Origin: Nocardia cerradoensis NBRC 101014
GTDB taxonomy: Bacteria > Actinomycetota > Actinomycetes > Mycobacteriales > Mycobacteriaceae
DNA length: 64,000 nucleotides
Reading direction: 5' to 3'
NCBI RefSeq assembly: GCF_000308535.1
Contig: NZ_BAFW01000016.1
Location: 1-64,000 of the forward strand
Positions 54,843-61,712 of the stretch are shown here, piece by piece. The first letter of the stretch is position 1, and each line of letters opens with the position of its first letter. The notes beneath the pieces are model-generated. The model saw only the letters and a list, made by a program, of their open reading frames with translations, searched no databases and had not been told where the DNA came from. The position numbers and the translations under genes are program-made.

Positions 54843-55868
54843 ATGACCGATCCGAAGCTCGATTTGGGTGTCTACCGGTATGAGCACACCGAGCCATTGT
54901 TCGACGGGCGGGTCACGATCGCCGGAGCCGATGTCACCCTGCACACGTCGCCGCTGATCTCGGATGTGTTCCGCCGCATGGCCGAACGTGAACTGGATAT
55001 CGCGGAGTTCGGGCTGACCTACTTCCTGCGAGCGTTCGACCTGGACGATTCGCCGTTCCTGGCTCTCCCGATCTTCCCGAACCGCAACTTCCGGCACTCG
55101 TCACTGTTCGTCAATTTGGACAGCGGGATCGAGAAGCCGGAGGATCTGGTGGGCAAGACGGTCGGGGAGTTCGCGCTGTGGGGAAGTGATCCGGGTGTCT
55201 GGATGAAAGGCGTCCTGGCCGAGGAATACGGCGTCACTCCCGATCAGATGCGCTGGGTGATCGGTGGCACCGACCACGCGATCCCGGCCTTCGGCTGGAT
55301 TCCGCAACCCGTGCCCGAGGGCGTCGATGTCCGCCACGCCGAGGAGGGCCGGACGCTGGCCGCGATGCTCGAAGTGGGTGAGATCGATGCGCTGCTGTCG
55401 GTCGATGTCCCGGCGGCCCTGCTCGACGGTTCGACGAAGAAGATCCGGCGGCTTTTCGTCGACTACGAAGCGGTCGAGCGAGACTACTACCGCCGCACCG
55501 GTATCCATCCGATGATGCACGTCGTCGCGATACGCCGGCAACTGGCCGAACAACCGGGTCTTGCGCAGTCGGTGTATCGCGCGTTCGACGAGGCGAAAAC
55601 CATTGTGCAGGAGCACTATCGGGTCGATGCGGCCAAGCAGCACATGTCCGTGATCACGCCCTGGTTCAGTGAGTTGTTCGCGGAGAACCGCGCGCTACTC
55701 GGCGAGGACTGGTGGCCCTACGGCCTGGACGCCAACCGCAAGGCTGTCGACACGTTTCTGCGGTACCACCACGAGCAGGGCCTGTCGAAGCGACTGCTCA
55801 CCTCCGAGGACATCTTCGTCCCTGGCGTGGAGTGGGCTACCTCCCCTGAAAGCGGAGCCATCGAATGA
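54843..55868 (+). CDS. Dihydroxyphthalate-decarboxylase-like protein, periplasmic-binding-protein fold (paralogue 1)
   Basis: A 341-residue protein with the two-lobed binding-protein fold but no signal peptide, which with its motifs places it in the 4,5-dihydroxyphthalate decarboxylase (Pht5-like) group. Typical segments are ELDIAEFGLTYFLRAFD, FPNRNFRHSSLFVN and GKTVGEFALWGSDPGVWMKG, and the ending WWPYGLDANRKAVDTFLRYHH. Family members remove CO2 from aromatic diacids or hydroxyaromatic acids without known cofactors. It is the first gene of the TetR-controlled set and overlaps the next by 4 bp. True substrate unknown. Confidence 0.85.
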   Translation: MTDPKLDLGVYRYEHTEPLFDGRVTIAGADVTLHTSPLISDVFRRMAERELDIAEFGLTYFLRAFDLDDSPFLALPIFPNRNFRHSSLFVNLDSGIEKPEDLVGKTVGEFALWGSDPGVWMKGVLAEEYGVTPDQMRWVIGGTDHAIPAFGWIPQPVPEGVDVRHAEEGRTLAAMLEVGEIDALLSVDVPAALLDGSTKKIRRLFVDYEAVERDYYRRTGIHPMMHVVAIRRQLAEQPGLAQSVYRAFDEAKTIVQEHYRVDAAKQHMSVITPWFSELFAENRALLGEDWWPYGLDANRKAVDTFLRYHHEQGLSKRLLTSEDIFVPGVEWATSPESGAIE

Positions 55869-56866
55869 GCGAGCCCACACTGTATGTGGGCACGATGCCC
55901 TACGAGACCACGCAGGCGCTGCTCGACGGGAGTGTCACCTTCGACGGTATCCGGGCGCGGCTCGACACCGCCGACCTCGCCTCCGACATCTTCCGCCGCA
56001 TGGTGCACGACCGGGAGTTCGACGTGGCAGAGCTGGGCCTGACCGTGTACCTCCGCACACTCGACTCGGAGGAGTCCCCGTTCGTCGCGATCCCTGCCTT
56101 CCCCGCGCGGATTTTTCGTCACTCGGCCATCTTCGTCAACACCGCGAGCGGGATCTCCCGCCCCGAGGACCTCGCCGGAAAAACGGTGGGAGAGTTCGGG
56201 ATGTACGGGCAGGATTCGGGAATCTGGGCCAAGGGGATACTGTCGGACGATTACGGCCTCACCCCTGAGCAGTGCCGCTGGGTTATCGGCGGGCTGGACC
56301 GGCAGATGCCGCCGTTCGATTTCGTCCCTCATATCCACCCCGCGCACGTACGCGTCGAGCAGGCACCTCCCGGACGTTCCCTCAGCGCGATGCTCGAGCG
56401 CGGCGAGATCGACGCGCTGATCTCCTCCAACGTTCCGCGGTGCGTGATGGATGAGTCCCCGCACGTCGCCCGGCTGTTCCCGGACCACGAAGCCGTCGAA
56501 CGCGACTACTACCGCCGCACAACAATTTTCCCGATCATGCACACCGTCGTGCTGCCCCGGTCGTTGGTCGCGTCCCGTCCCGGCCTGGCCCGAATCGTCT
56601 ACGAGGCATACCTGGCGGCGAAGAATGCGGGCACGGACCGATATCGCACCGGCCGCAAGCTCTACCAAGTTCGCACGATGCTGCCGTGGACCAACGCCTT
56701 ATTCGACCGCAACGCCGAACTCTTCCCGGCCGACTGGTGGCCCTACGGCCTCGACGCCAACCGCAAGACGATCGACACCTTCCTCAGATACCACTTCGAA
56801 CAAGGACTGTCGCCTCGCCGGCTGACCTGTGAAGAGTTGTTCGTTCCGGAACTTCTCGATACATGA
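55865..56866 (+). CDS. Dihydroxyphthalate-decarboxylase-like protein (paralogue 2)
   Basis: A 333-residue paralogue of the preceding protein with the same segments in order: EFDVAELGLTVYLRTLD, FPARIFRHSAIFVN, GKTVGEFGMYGQDSGIWAKG and WWPYGLDANRKTIDTFLRYH. No signal peptide. Start ATG 55865 overlaps the stop of paralogue 1 (ATGA). Two such genes in tandem suggest either a two-subunit enzyme or duplicated enzymes for different substrates. Sequence difference between them is large enough that the duplication is not recent. Confidence 0.85.
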   Translation: MSEPTLYVGTMPYETTQALLDGSVTFDGIRARLDTADLASDIFRRMVHDREFDVAELGLTVYLRTLDSEESPFVAIPAFPARIFRHSAIFVNTASGISRPEDLAGKTVGEFGMYGQDSGIWAKGILSDDYGLTPEQCRWVIGGLDRQMPPFDFVPHIHPAHVRVEQAPPGRSLSAMLERGEIDALISSNVPRCVMDESPHVARLFPDHEAVERDYYRRTTIFPIMHTVVLPRSLVASRPGLARIVYEAYLAAKNAGTDRYRTGRKLYQVRTMLPWTNALFDRNAELFPADWWPYGLDANRKTIDTFLRYHFEQGLSPRRLTCEELFVPELLDT

Positions 56867-56929
56867 GGGGCAGGAACCGGAACGGGAACTGGCGAGCACC
56901 ACACCATTCATCGACGAACCGGAAGTCAT

Positions 56930-57931
56930 ATGAGCACCGATTACCGCATCATCGCGCTCGAAGAACATATCGTCACCACCGAAGTGCTCACCGCCTGGCA
57001 GAAGCTGGAGCCACGGTGGCGCGACCTCGCCCTGACGCCCTCCAGCCTGGGGGACAGCGGGCGGCGTCTGGCCGACATCGGCGACGAACGCCTCGCGGCG
57101 ATGGACGCCGCAAGCATCGACGTGCAGGTCCTGTCACTGACGGCGCCCGGCGTGCAGAACCTCGAGCCCGCCGACGCGATCGTCTTGTCGTGCGAGGTGA
57201 ACGACCAACTCTCCGACGCCGTTCGCACCCGGCCGGACCGATTCCAGGCCTTTGCGACACTGGCCACCCCGGCACCCGAGGCCGCGGCCATGGAGCTGGA
57301 GCGCGCCGTCACCACACTCGGACTCAGCGGTGCCATGGTCTTCGGCCGAACCCGCGACCGGCACCTCGACGCACCCGATTTCCAGCCGCTGCTGGAAACC
57401 GCCTCGGCATTGCGCGCACCGCTGTATCTGCATCCGCAGTCGCCGCCGCCCGGCGTACGCGAGGCGTACTACGCCGGGCTCGGCGACCAGCTCGATGCGG
57501 CCGTGGCCACCCACGGCATCGGCTGGCACTACGACTGCGGCGTCGAACTGCTGCGGCTGATCCTGTCCGGGGTCTTCGACCGGCTACCCGACCTCCAGGT
57601 CGTGGTCGGGCACTGGGGCGAGCTGATGCTGTTCTTCCTCGACCGCATCGACACCAACCTCACCGCGCTCGCCGGGCTGGACCGACCGATCTCGGACTAC
57701 CTGCGTTCCAACGTATTCGTCACGCCCAGCGGCATTCTCAGCCAGAAGTACCTGCGCTGGGCCGCGGAGACCCTCGGCACCGACCGAATTCTGTTTGCCG
57801 CCGACTACCCCTTCGTCCCGCTGTCGACCAGGGCGCGAACGTTTTTGGACGCAGCGGCGTCGGACCCGGTCGTGCGGGCCGGGATCGGCTCGGGAAACTG
57901 GGACAGGATCCAGGCCCGGATCCGCCGATGA
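56930..57931 (+). CDS. Amidohydrolase-2 family decarboxylase (gamma-resorcylate/ACMSD-like)
   Basis: A 333-residue TIM-barrel protein. Metal ligands expected for the gamma-resorcylate decarboxylase branch are present: ExH in ALEEHI near residue 11-13, His in LYLHPQSPPPG, His in VVVGHWGE and Asp in FAADYPFVP. These enzymes reversibly decarboxylate hydroxybenzoates or 2-amino-3-carboxymuconate semialdehyde. It follows the two dihydroxyphthalate-decarboxylase-like genes by 63 bp and is probably in the same transcript, giving an aromatic acid degradation theme. ATG 56930 has GGAAG upstream. Confidence 0.88.
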   Translation: MSTDYRIIALEEHIVTTEVLTAWQKLEPRWRDLALTPSSLGDSGRRLADIGDERLAAMDAASIDVQVLSLTAPGVQNLEPADAIVLSCEVNDQLSDAVRTRPDRFQAFATLATPAPEAAAMELERAVTTLGLSGAMVFGRTRDRHLDAPDFQPLLETASALRAPLYLHPQSPPPGVREAYYAGLGDQLDAAVATHGIGWHYDCGVELLRLILSGVFDRLPDLQVVVGHWGELMLFFLDRIDTNLTALAGLDRPISDYLRSNVFVTPSGILSQKYLRWAAETLGTDRILFAADYPFVPLSTRARTFLDAAASDPVVRAGIGSGNWDRIQARIRR

Positions 57932-58224
57932 CACCTCGGAACAGTAATTCGTTTTGGTGGCGGTGGTTGGCGGCGGGCTCGGATAGGGGCGTCCGCAGTG
58001 AACTGGCGGTGACTCGTCGCGGTCACCAAGAAGGCTCGAACGGGCAGCGCCGGCGCGTGCCGTCTCGGCTGGACTTGTTGTGGTGCCGCTGCACGTGTGT
58101 CGCAGGTTCATGCCCCTTTCAGGGAAGGGCTCGAACCTGCGACGAGCAACCTCGGAAATGCCCGAGCTCATTTTTGGCGGAGGGCACGTCAACCGCTGTG
58201 CCCTGCGGAAACAACGACGCAGGT
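57932..58224. other. Non-coding stretch downstream of tRNA-Arg with tRNA-like repeats
   Basis: No gene is supported in 293 bp. The stretch has an 11-bp perfect inverted repeat, GTCGCAGGTTC (58099-58109) with GAACCTGCGAC (58133-58143). The right arm lies in TCGAACCTGCGAC (58131-58143), which is repeated exactly in the T-arm of tRNA-Arg at 58243-58255. This could be a decayed tRNA, an attachment-site remnant or a processing/termination hairpin of the tRNA transcript. Confidence 0.5.
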
Positions 58225-58300
58225 TGGTGCCCTCGGCAGGATTCGAACCTGCGACACCCGCTTTAGGAGAGCGGTGCTCTATCCCCTGAGCTACGAGGGC
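58225..58300 (-). tRNA. tRNA-Arg, anticodon CCT
   Basis: A complete cloverleaf on the minus strand: acceptor GCCCTCG with CGAGGGC, D-arm GCTC/GAGC, anticodon stem CCGCT/AGCGG with loop CTCCTAA (anticodon CCT, reads AGG), and T-arm GCAGG-TTCGAAT-CCTGC. Discriminator A at 58228. The CCA end is encoded at 58227-58225. It reads the rare Arg codon AGG. Confidence 0.97.
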
Positions 58301-58319
58301 GTGAACCTGGCGCGACAGT

Positions 58320-58344
58320 GTGAAAGACCCCGTTTCACAACGGG
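58320..58344. promoter_or_regulatory. Two overlapping, mutually exclusive hairpins upstream of tRNA-Arg
   Basis: GTGAAA with TTTCAC (58320-58338) and CCCGTT with AACGGG (58329-58344) share bases, so only one can form at a time. They lie 20-44 bp upstream of the tRNA 5' end on the minus strand, in the expected promoter/leader zone. Function unknown. Confidence 0.3.
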
Positions 58345-58434
58345 TTTCGCACCTGCCTCGCAGTGGTCCACGGTGCCTGTGCCTCCCGGGGGTGACGAAC
58401 AGGCGTGGTCAGTCTAGCGTGTGGCGGGCCGGTG

Positions 58435-58612
58435 GCTAGCTCGCCAGGGTGGCTCGCGCCGAGGGGAGGTAGCGCAGCCAGGACGGGGCGACGGCCGCGC
58501 CCAGTCGCAGGCCCCTGGCGTAGGACCGGAAGGCGGCGTGGTCGCCGGGTTCCGAATGGACGCCGAGCAGGTCACAGGCGCGGGGGTGGCCGCGGCGATC
58601 CGCGGCGAAGTC
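58435..58612 (-). pseudogene. C-terminal gene remnant without start codon
   Basis: A 58-codon open frame ending at a TAG (58437-58435) with very high GC at third codon positions, as in real genes here, and protein-like sequence (for example ACDLLGVHSEPGDHAAFRSY and GAAVAPSWLRYLPSARATLA). No ATG, GTG or TTG lies in frame upstream, and the frame loses coding character beyond about 58612. It looks like the 3' end of a gene whose front was lost. I do not recognise the family. It sits between tRNA-Arg and the nitroreductase gene. Confidence 0.45.
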
Positions 58613-58686
58613 ACTGAAAAGGTGACACGTGGACCTTCTCGGTAATTCACGCCCGGGTCATCGGCGCGAACCGGCCGCGCCGCGCC

Positions 58687-59661
58687 TCACCGCGGCAACG
58701 ACAGGAAATCCTCGACCGGGCGGCGCGGGGTGGGCGGGACGAAGGTGTCGTGGGGTGCGGTGCCCAGGCGGATGAGTACCTGGGGTATGCGGTCGGGGTC
58801 GGGGAGAAGGCTGCTGATCGCGCGGACGGCGGCCGGTATTTCGGTGATGTGGGTGAGGGGGCAGGTCGCGAGTCCGGCCGCTGTGGCGGACAGCAGGGCG
58901 GTGGACAGGGTTTCGCCGGTCGCCAGCCATTCGTGCGGGGTGTTCTCGGCGGTGCTGAGCACCACCAGGGTCGCGTGATCGGGTTCGCCGGTGCGGTGCG
59001 GGCTTCCGGGCGGGATCGGGAAGTCGCGGCCGACGTCGACCAGCGCGGCCTCGCGCGCGGTGGGCAGAGCGGAGGGCGGGATCCCTTCCGGAAGGTCGAA
59101 ATTACCGGTCCACCAGCGTAATTCGTTCTGATACGGAGTGTCGAACTGTTGCATGGCGGCGGTCTGCTCGGAGGCGGCGGCGAGCCGCGGCCGCACCGAA
59201 TCGTCGACCGCGTTCAGCCGCACACCATCGATCTCGGCCACCTCGCGCAACTGCTCCACCAGCTCCGGCCGGTCGGGCGCCGACATCGGCAGCCGGTCGG
59301 TGCGGCGCGCGCGGATCGCGGCGGCGAGGGCCCGTTCCCGGTCCGACGGCGCGCGCGGCGGTTCGAATTCGGCGACGGCCAGCAGGTCGTGCAGCCCTTC
59401 CTCGGGAACGTAGGACACCGTGATCGGATGTCCCTGCTCGGCGAAGGCGATCCGGGCGTGATGCAGATTGGCGCCGCAGCTGATCACCTCCTGGCGCCCG
59501 CTCGGATCGGCCACCTTCAGTTGCCGGGTGGAATCGCTGAACAGGTGCAGGCGGGTCCCGTCGAAATCCCAGTGCCAGGGCTGGGTGTTGTGCACGGACG
59601 GGGCGCGGGCGGCCAGCTGCAGGGCCGCGACGATGGTCGAGCGGTCGGGAACGTGCTGCAT
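58687..59661 (-). CDS. Acg-family FMN-binding nitroreductase-like protein
   Basis: A 324-residue nitroreductase-fold protein. The opening ALQLAARAPSVHNTQPWHW (about residues 12-30) and the RARRTDRLPM segment are typical of the Acg family (M. tuberculosis Rv2032, Rv3131), which binds FMN but may lack classical activity. Start ATG 59661 follows GGGAGG on the minus strand; the in-frame ATG at 59799 would overlap the neighbour. It is divergent from a universal stress protein gene, an association seen in dormancy regulons, but no full DosR box is found between them. Confidence 0.88.
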   Translation of the reverse strand: MQHVPDRSTIVAALQLAARAPSVHNTQPWHWDFDGTRLHLFSDSTRQLKVADPSGRQEVISCGANLHHARIAFAEQGHPITVSYVPEEGLHDLLAVAEFEPPRAPSDRERALAAAIRARRTDRLPMSAPDRPELVEQLREVAEIDGVRLNAVDDSVRPRLAAASEQTAAMQQFDTPYQNELRWWTGNFDLPEGIPPSALPTAREAALVDVGRDFPIPPGSPHRTGEPDHATLVVLSTAENTPHEWLATGETLSTALLSATAAGLATCPLTHITEIPAAVRAISSLLPDPDRIPQVLIRLGTAPHDTFVPPTPRRPVEDFLSLPR

Positions 59662-59705
59662 GATGCCTCCCAGAGCGATATCTCGTCGGGTGCATTCGCC
59701 AGAGT

Positions 59706-59722
59706 ATTGCCAGTATCGCAAT
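59706..59722. promoter_or_regulatory. Inverted repeat ATTGC-N7-GCAAT between acg-like and usp genes
   Basis: A perfect 5-bp inverted repeat in the 136-bp divergent region, 45 bp from the nitroreductase start and 76 bp from the stress protein start. It could be an operator or promoter element for either gene. It does not resemble the DosR consensus. Confidence 0.35.
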
Positions 59723-59797
59723 TGTCGCCATCGCGGCCGGTAGGGTGGGGGTGTCTTCGCCCTGGAACGCTCGTGAACCGCTCGGAAGGTGGGACGC

Positions 59798-60652
59798 ATG
59801 GCCTCGAAGGCGCCCGTGGTGGTGGGAGTCGACAGTTCCGACGACGCGCTGCGGGCCGCGCGCTGGGCCGCGAACGATGCGGCGCTGCACCGGGTTCCGC
59901 TGGAAGTGATCTCGGCGGTGCCGCCGGTTCCGCAGGACCGTGCCGCGGACGAGGGCGTACGCGCCTACCACGAGCGCTCGCGCGAGCAGGCGCAGCGCGC
60001 CGTCGCGGAGGCCGCTCGGGTGGCGGCCGATATCGCCCCGAAAATCGATATCGACACCGCCGTCATCGACGCGCCGATCATTCCCGCGTTGCTGTCCCAG
60101 GCCGACGAGGCCCGCCTGGTGGTGGTCGGCGCCCGCGGGCTCGGGGCATATCAGCGCAGCCTGCTCGGCTCGGTCAGCACCGCGCTGGTGCGTCACGCTC
60201 GCGGCACGGTCGCCGTGGTGCCGGCGGATCCGCTGCTCGGTTCCGAACGTCCGGTGCTCGTCGGATACGACGATTCCCCGTGCAGCGCACAGGCTCTCGC
60301 CATCGCCGTCGACGAGGCCCGGCGGCGGCAGACCGATCTGGTGGTGGTGCACACCTGGCAGCGGTTCGGCGACTACCCCTCCCCGGCTGCCCTGGAAGAG
60401 GAGGGCAATCGGCTCCTCGACGATGCGCTGGCCGCGCACGAGGATCCGGACGAACCGATCTTGGTGCGGCGGGTCGTCGTCGAGGATCGGCCGGTGCGGC
60501 GCATCCTCGACGAATCCGCCGCCGCACAACTCGTCGTGGTCGGCAGTCACGGCAAGGGCGGATTTCCCGGGATGACGCTGGGTTCCACCAGCCAGGCGCT
60601 GATGCACAGCGTCGAATGCCCGATCGTCATCGCCCGGCCCCGCACCGAATGA
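59798..60652 (+). CDS. Tandem-domain universal stress protein
   Basis: A 284-residue protein with two Usp domains, about residues 5-143 and 150-284. Both keep the ATP-binding GxxG-9x-G(S/T) motif: GARGLGAYQRSLLGS in the first and GSHGKGGFPGMTLGST in the second. Mycobacterial relatives (Rv2005c, Rv2623 type) bind ATP and act under hypoxia or slow growth. ATG 59798 is preferred because GGAAGG lies at 59780-59785; a GTG at 59789 would add three residues. It is divergent from the Acg-like gene. Confidence 0.92.
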   Translation: MASKAPVVVGVDSSDDALRAARWAANDAALHRVPLEVISAVPPVPQDRAADEGVRAYHERSREQAQRAVAEAARVAADIAPKIDIDTAVIDAPIIPALLSQADEARLVVVGARGLGAYQRSLLGSVSTALVRHARGTVAVVPADPLLGSERPVLVGYDDSPCSAQALAIAVDEARRRQTDLVVVHTWQRFGDYPSPAALEEEGNRLLDDALAAHEDPDEPILVRRVVVEDRPVRRILDESAAAQLVVVGSHGKGGFPGMTLGSTSQALMHSVECPIVIARPRTE

Positions 60653-60682
60653 TCAGGCGGTGAGCGTGATCAAGCGGTGAGC
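60650..60682. repeat. 17-bp tandem duplication over a stop codon
   Basis: TGATCAGGCGGTGAGC (60650-60665) and TGATCAAGCGGTGAGC (60667-60682) are equal in 15 of 16 positions, period 17 bp. The left copy contains the usp stop TGA and the right copy the stop of the convergent luciferase-like gene (TGA on the minus strand). Confidence 0.75.
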
Positions 60683-61605
60683 TCGGCCAGCAACTTCCAG
60701 GTGCGCAGCTGATCGTCCTCGCCGGCGAGGTCGGTCTGGTGGATCAGCAGTTCGGTGGCACCGGCGTCGACATATGCCCGCAGGCCGCGGGCGACGTACT
60801 CCTCGTCGCCGATCAGCGCCACATCGACCGCGTGCGCGACCCCCTCGCGGTCGAGAACCGCGCGGTAGGAATCGAATTGCTCGTAGAACCCGAGCGCCTG
60901 CGCCGCGGTCTCGCGCACCTCGTCGGCGCGATCGGTCACCACTGCGACCACACCGGCGACCACCTGCAGCGGCCGCACCGGATTCGCCGGGCGAACCCGC
61001 TGCAGGGTGGGCACGATATGTGATTCCAGCGTGCGCGGCCCGGCGAGGAACGGCAGCACGCCGTCGCCGACTTCGCCGGTGGCCCGCAGCGCCAGCGGGC
61101 CCATGGCGGCCACGAGCAGCGGGATATCGCCGCCACCGTGCACCGTCGTGGGGATCGGCGGGCGCGCGTACACCCGCTCGCCCTGGACATCGACGGTGCC
61201 GTCCTCGATGGCCTGGCGCAGCGCGATCAGATATTCGCGCAGCCGCCGGACCGGCTTGTCCTCCCGGATGCCGAAGGCCGCCGATTCCAATGGCGGAGCG
61301 CCCAATCCGATTCCCAGGCGGAAGCGTCCTCCCGACGCGGCCTGCGCGGTCTGGGCCTGCGACGCGACGACCAGCGGATGCCGCGGATTGATCGGCACCA
61401 CGGAGGTGCCCACCCCGATCTCCGGCACGGCGAGTCCGACGACCGCCGCGAGGGTCAGCGCGTCGAGATCGAATTTCTGCCCGAACCACACCGAGCGCAC
61501 CCCGGTGTGCTGCGCCGCGGTGGCGAGTCGGAGGACCTCGTCGACGTCGTTGGCCGCGTCGGGTCGCGGCCACACCGACACCCCGATCGGAACTGGAAGG
61601 CTCAT
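60670..61605 (-). CDS. LLM-class (luciferase-like) F420-dependent oxidoreductase
   Basis: A 311-residue TIM-barrel oxidoreductase. The N-terminal VPIGVSVWPRPDAANDVDEV and SVWFGQKFD, the GVGTSVVPINPRHPLVVASQ segment and GGRFRLGIGLG are typical of F420-dependent luciferase-like proteins of actinobacteria. It would transfer hydride to or from F420 on an unknown substrate. ATG 61605 starts just before the first strand; an upstream ATG at 61683 is unlikely. It is convergent with the usp gene, the two stops being 17 bp apart in a short tandem duplication. Confidence 0.88.
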   Translation of the reverse strand: MSLPVPIGVSVWPRPDAANDVDEVLRLATAAQHTGVRSVWFGQKFDLDALTLAAVVGLAVPEIGVGTSVVPINPRHPLVVASQAQTAQAASGGRFRLGIGLGAPPLESAAFGIREDKPVRRLREYLIALRQAIEDGTVDVQGERVYARPPIPTTVHGGGDIPLLVAAMGPLALRATGEVGDGVLPFLAGPRTLESHIVPTLQRVRPANPVRPLQVVAGVVAVVTDRADEVRETAAQALGFYEQFDSYRAVLDREGVAHAVDVALIGDEEYVARGLRAYVDAGATELLIHQTDLAGEDDQLRTWKLLAELTA

Positions 61606-61712
61606 CGGACCGAGGCTAATCCGCGCATCGGGCGATCCCACAGTTGTGCTCGCACGGATCGAAACCGTTGCCGTGGCGGCCATTTGCGCGTCGCCGCCGT
61701 TACCATCGCACG

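Noticed and set aside
54843..56866. ABC-transporter substrate-binding proteins
   Set aside because: The fold is that of binding proteins, but there is no signal peptide or lipobox and no permease or ATPase nearby; the decarboxylase group fits better.
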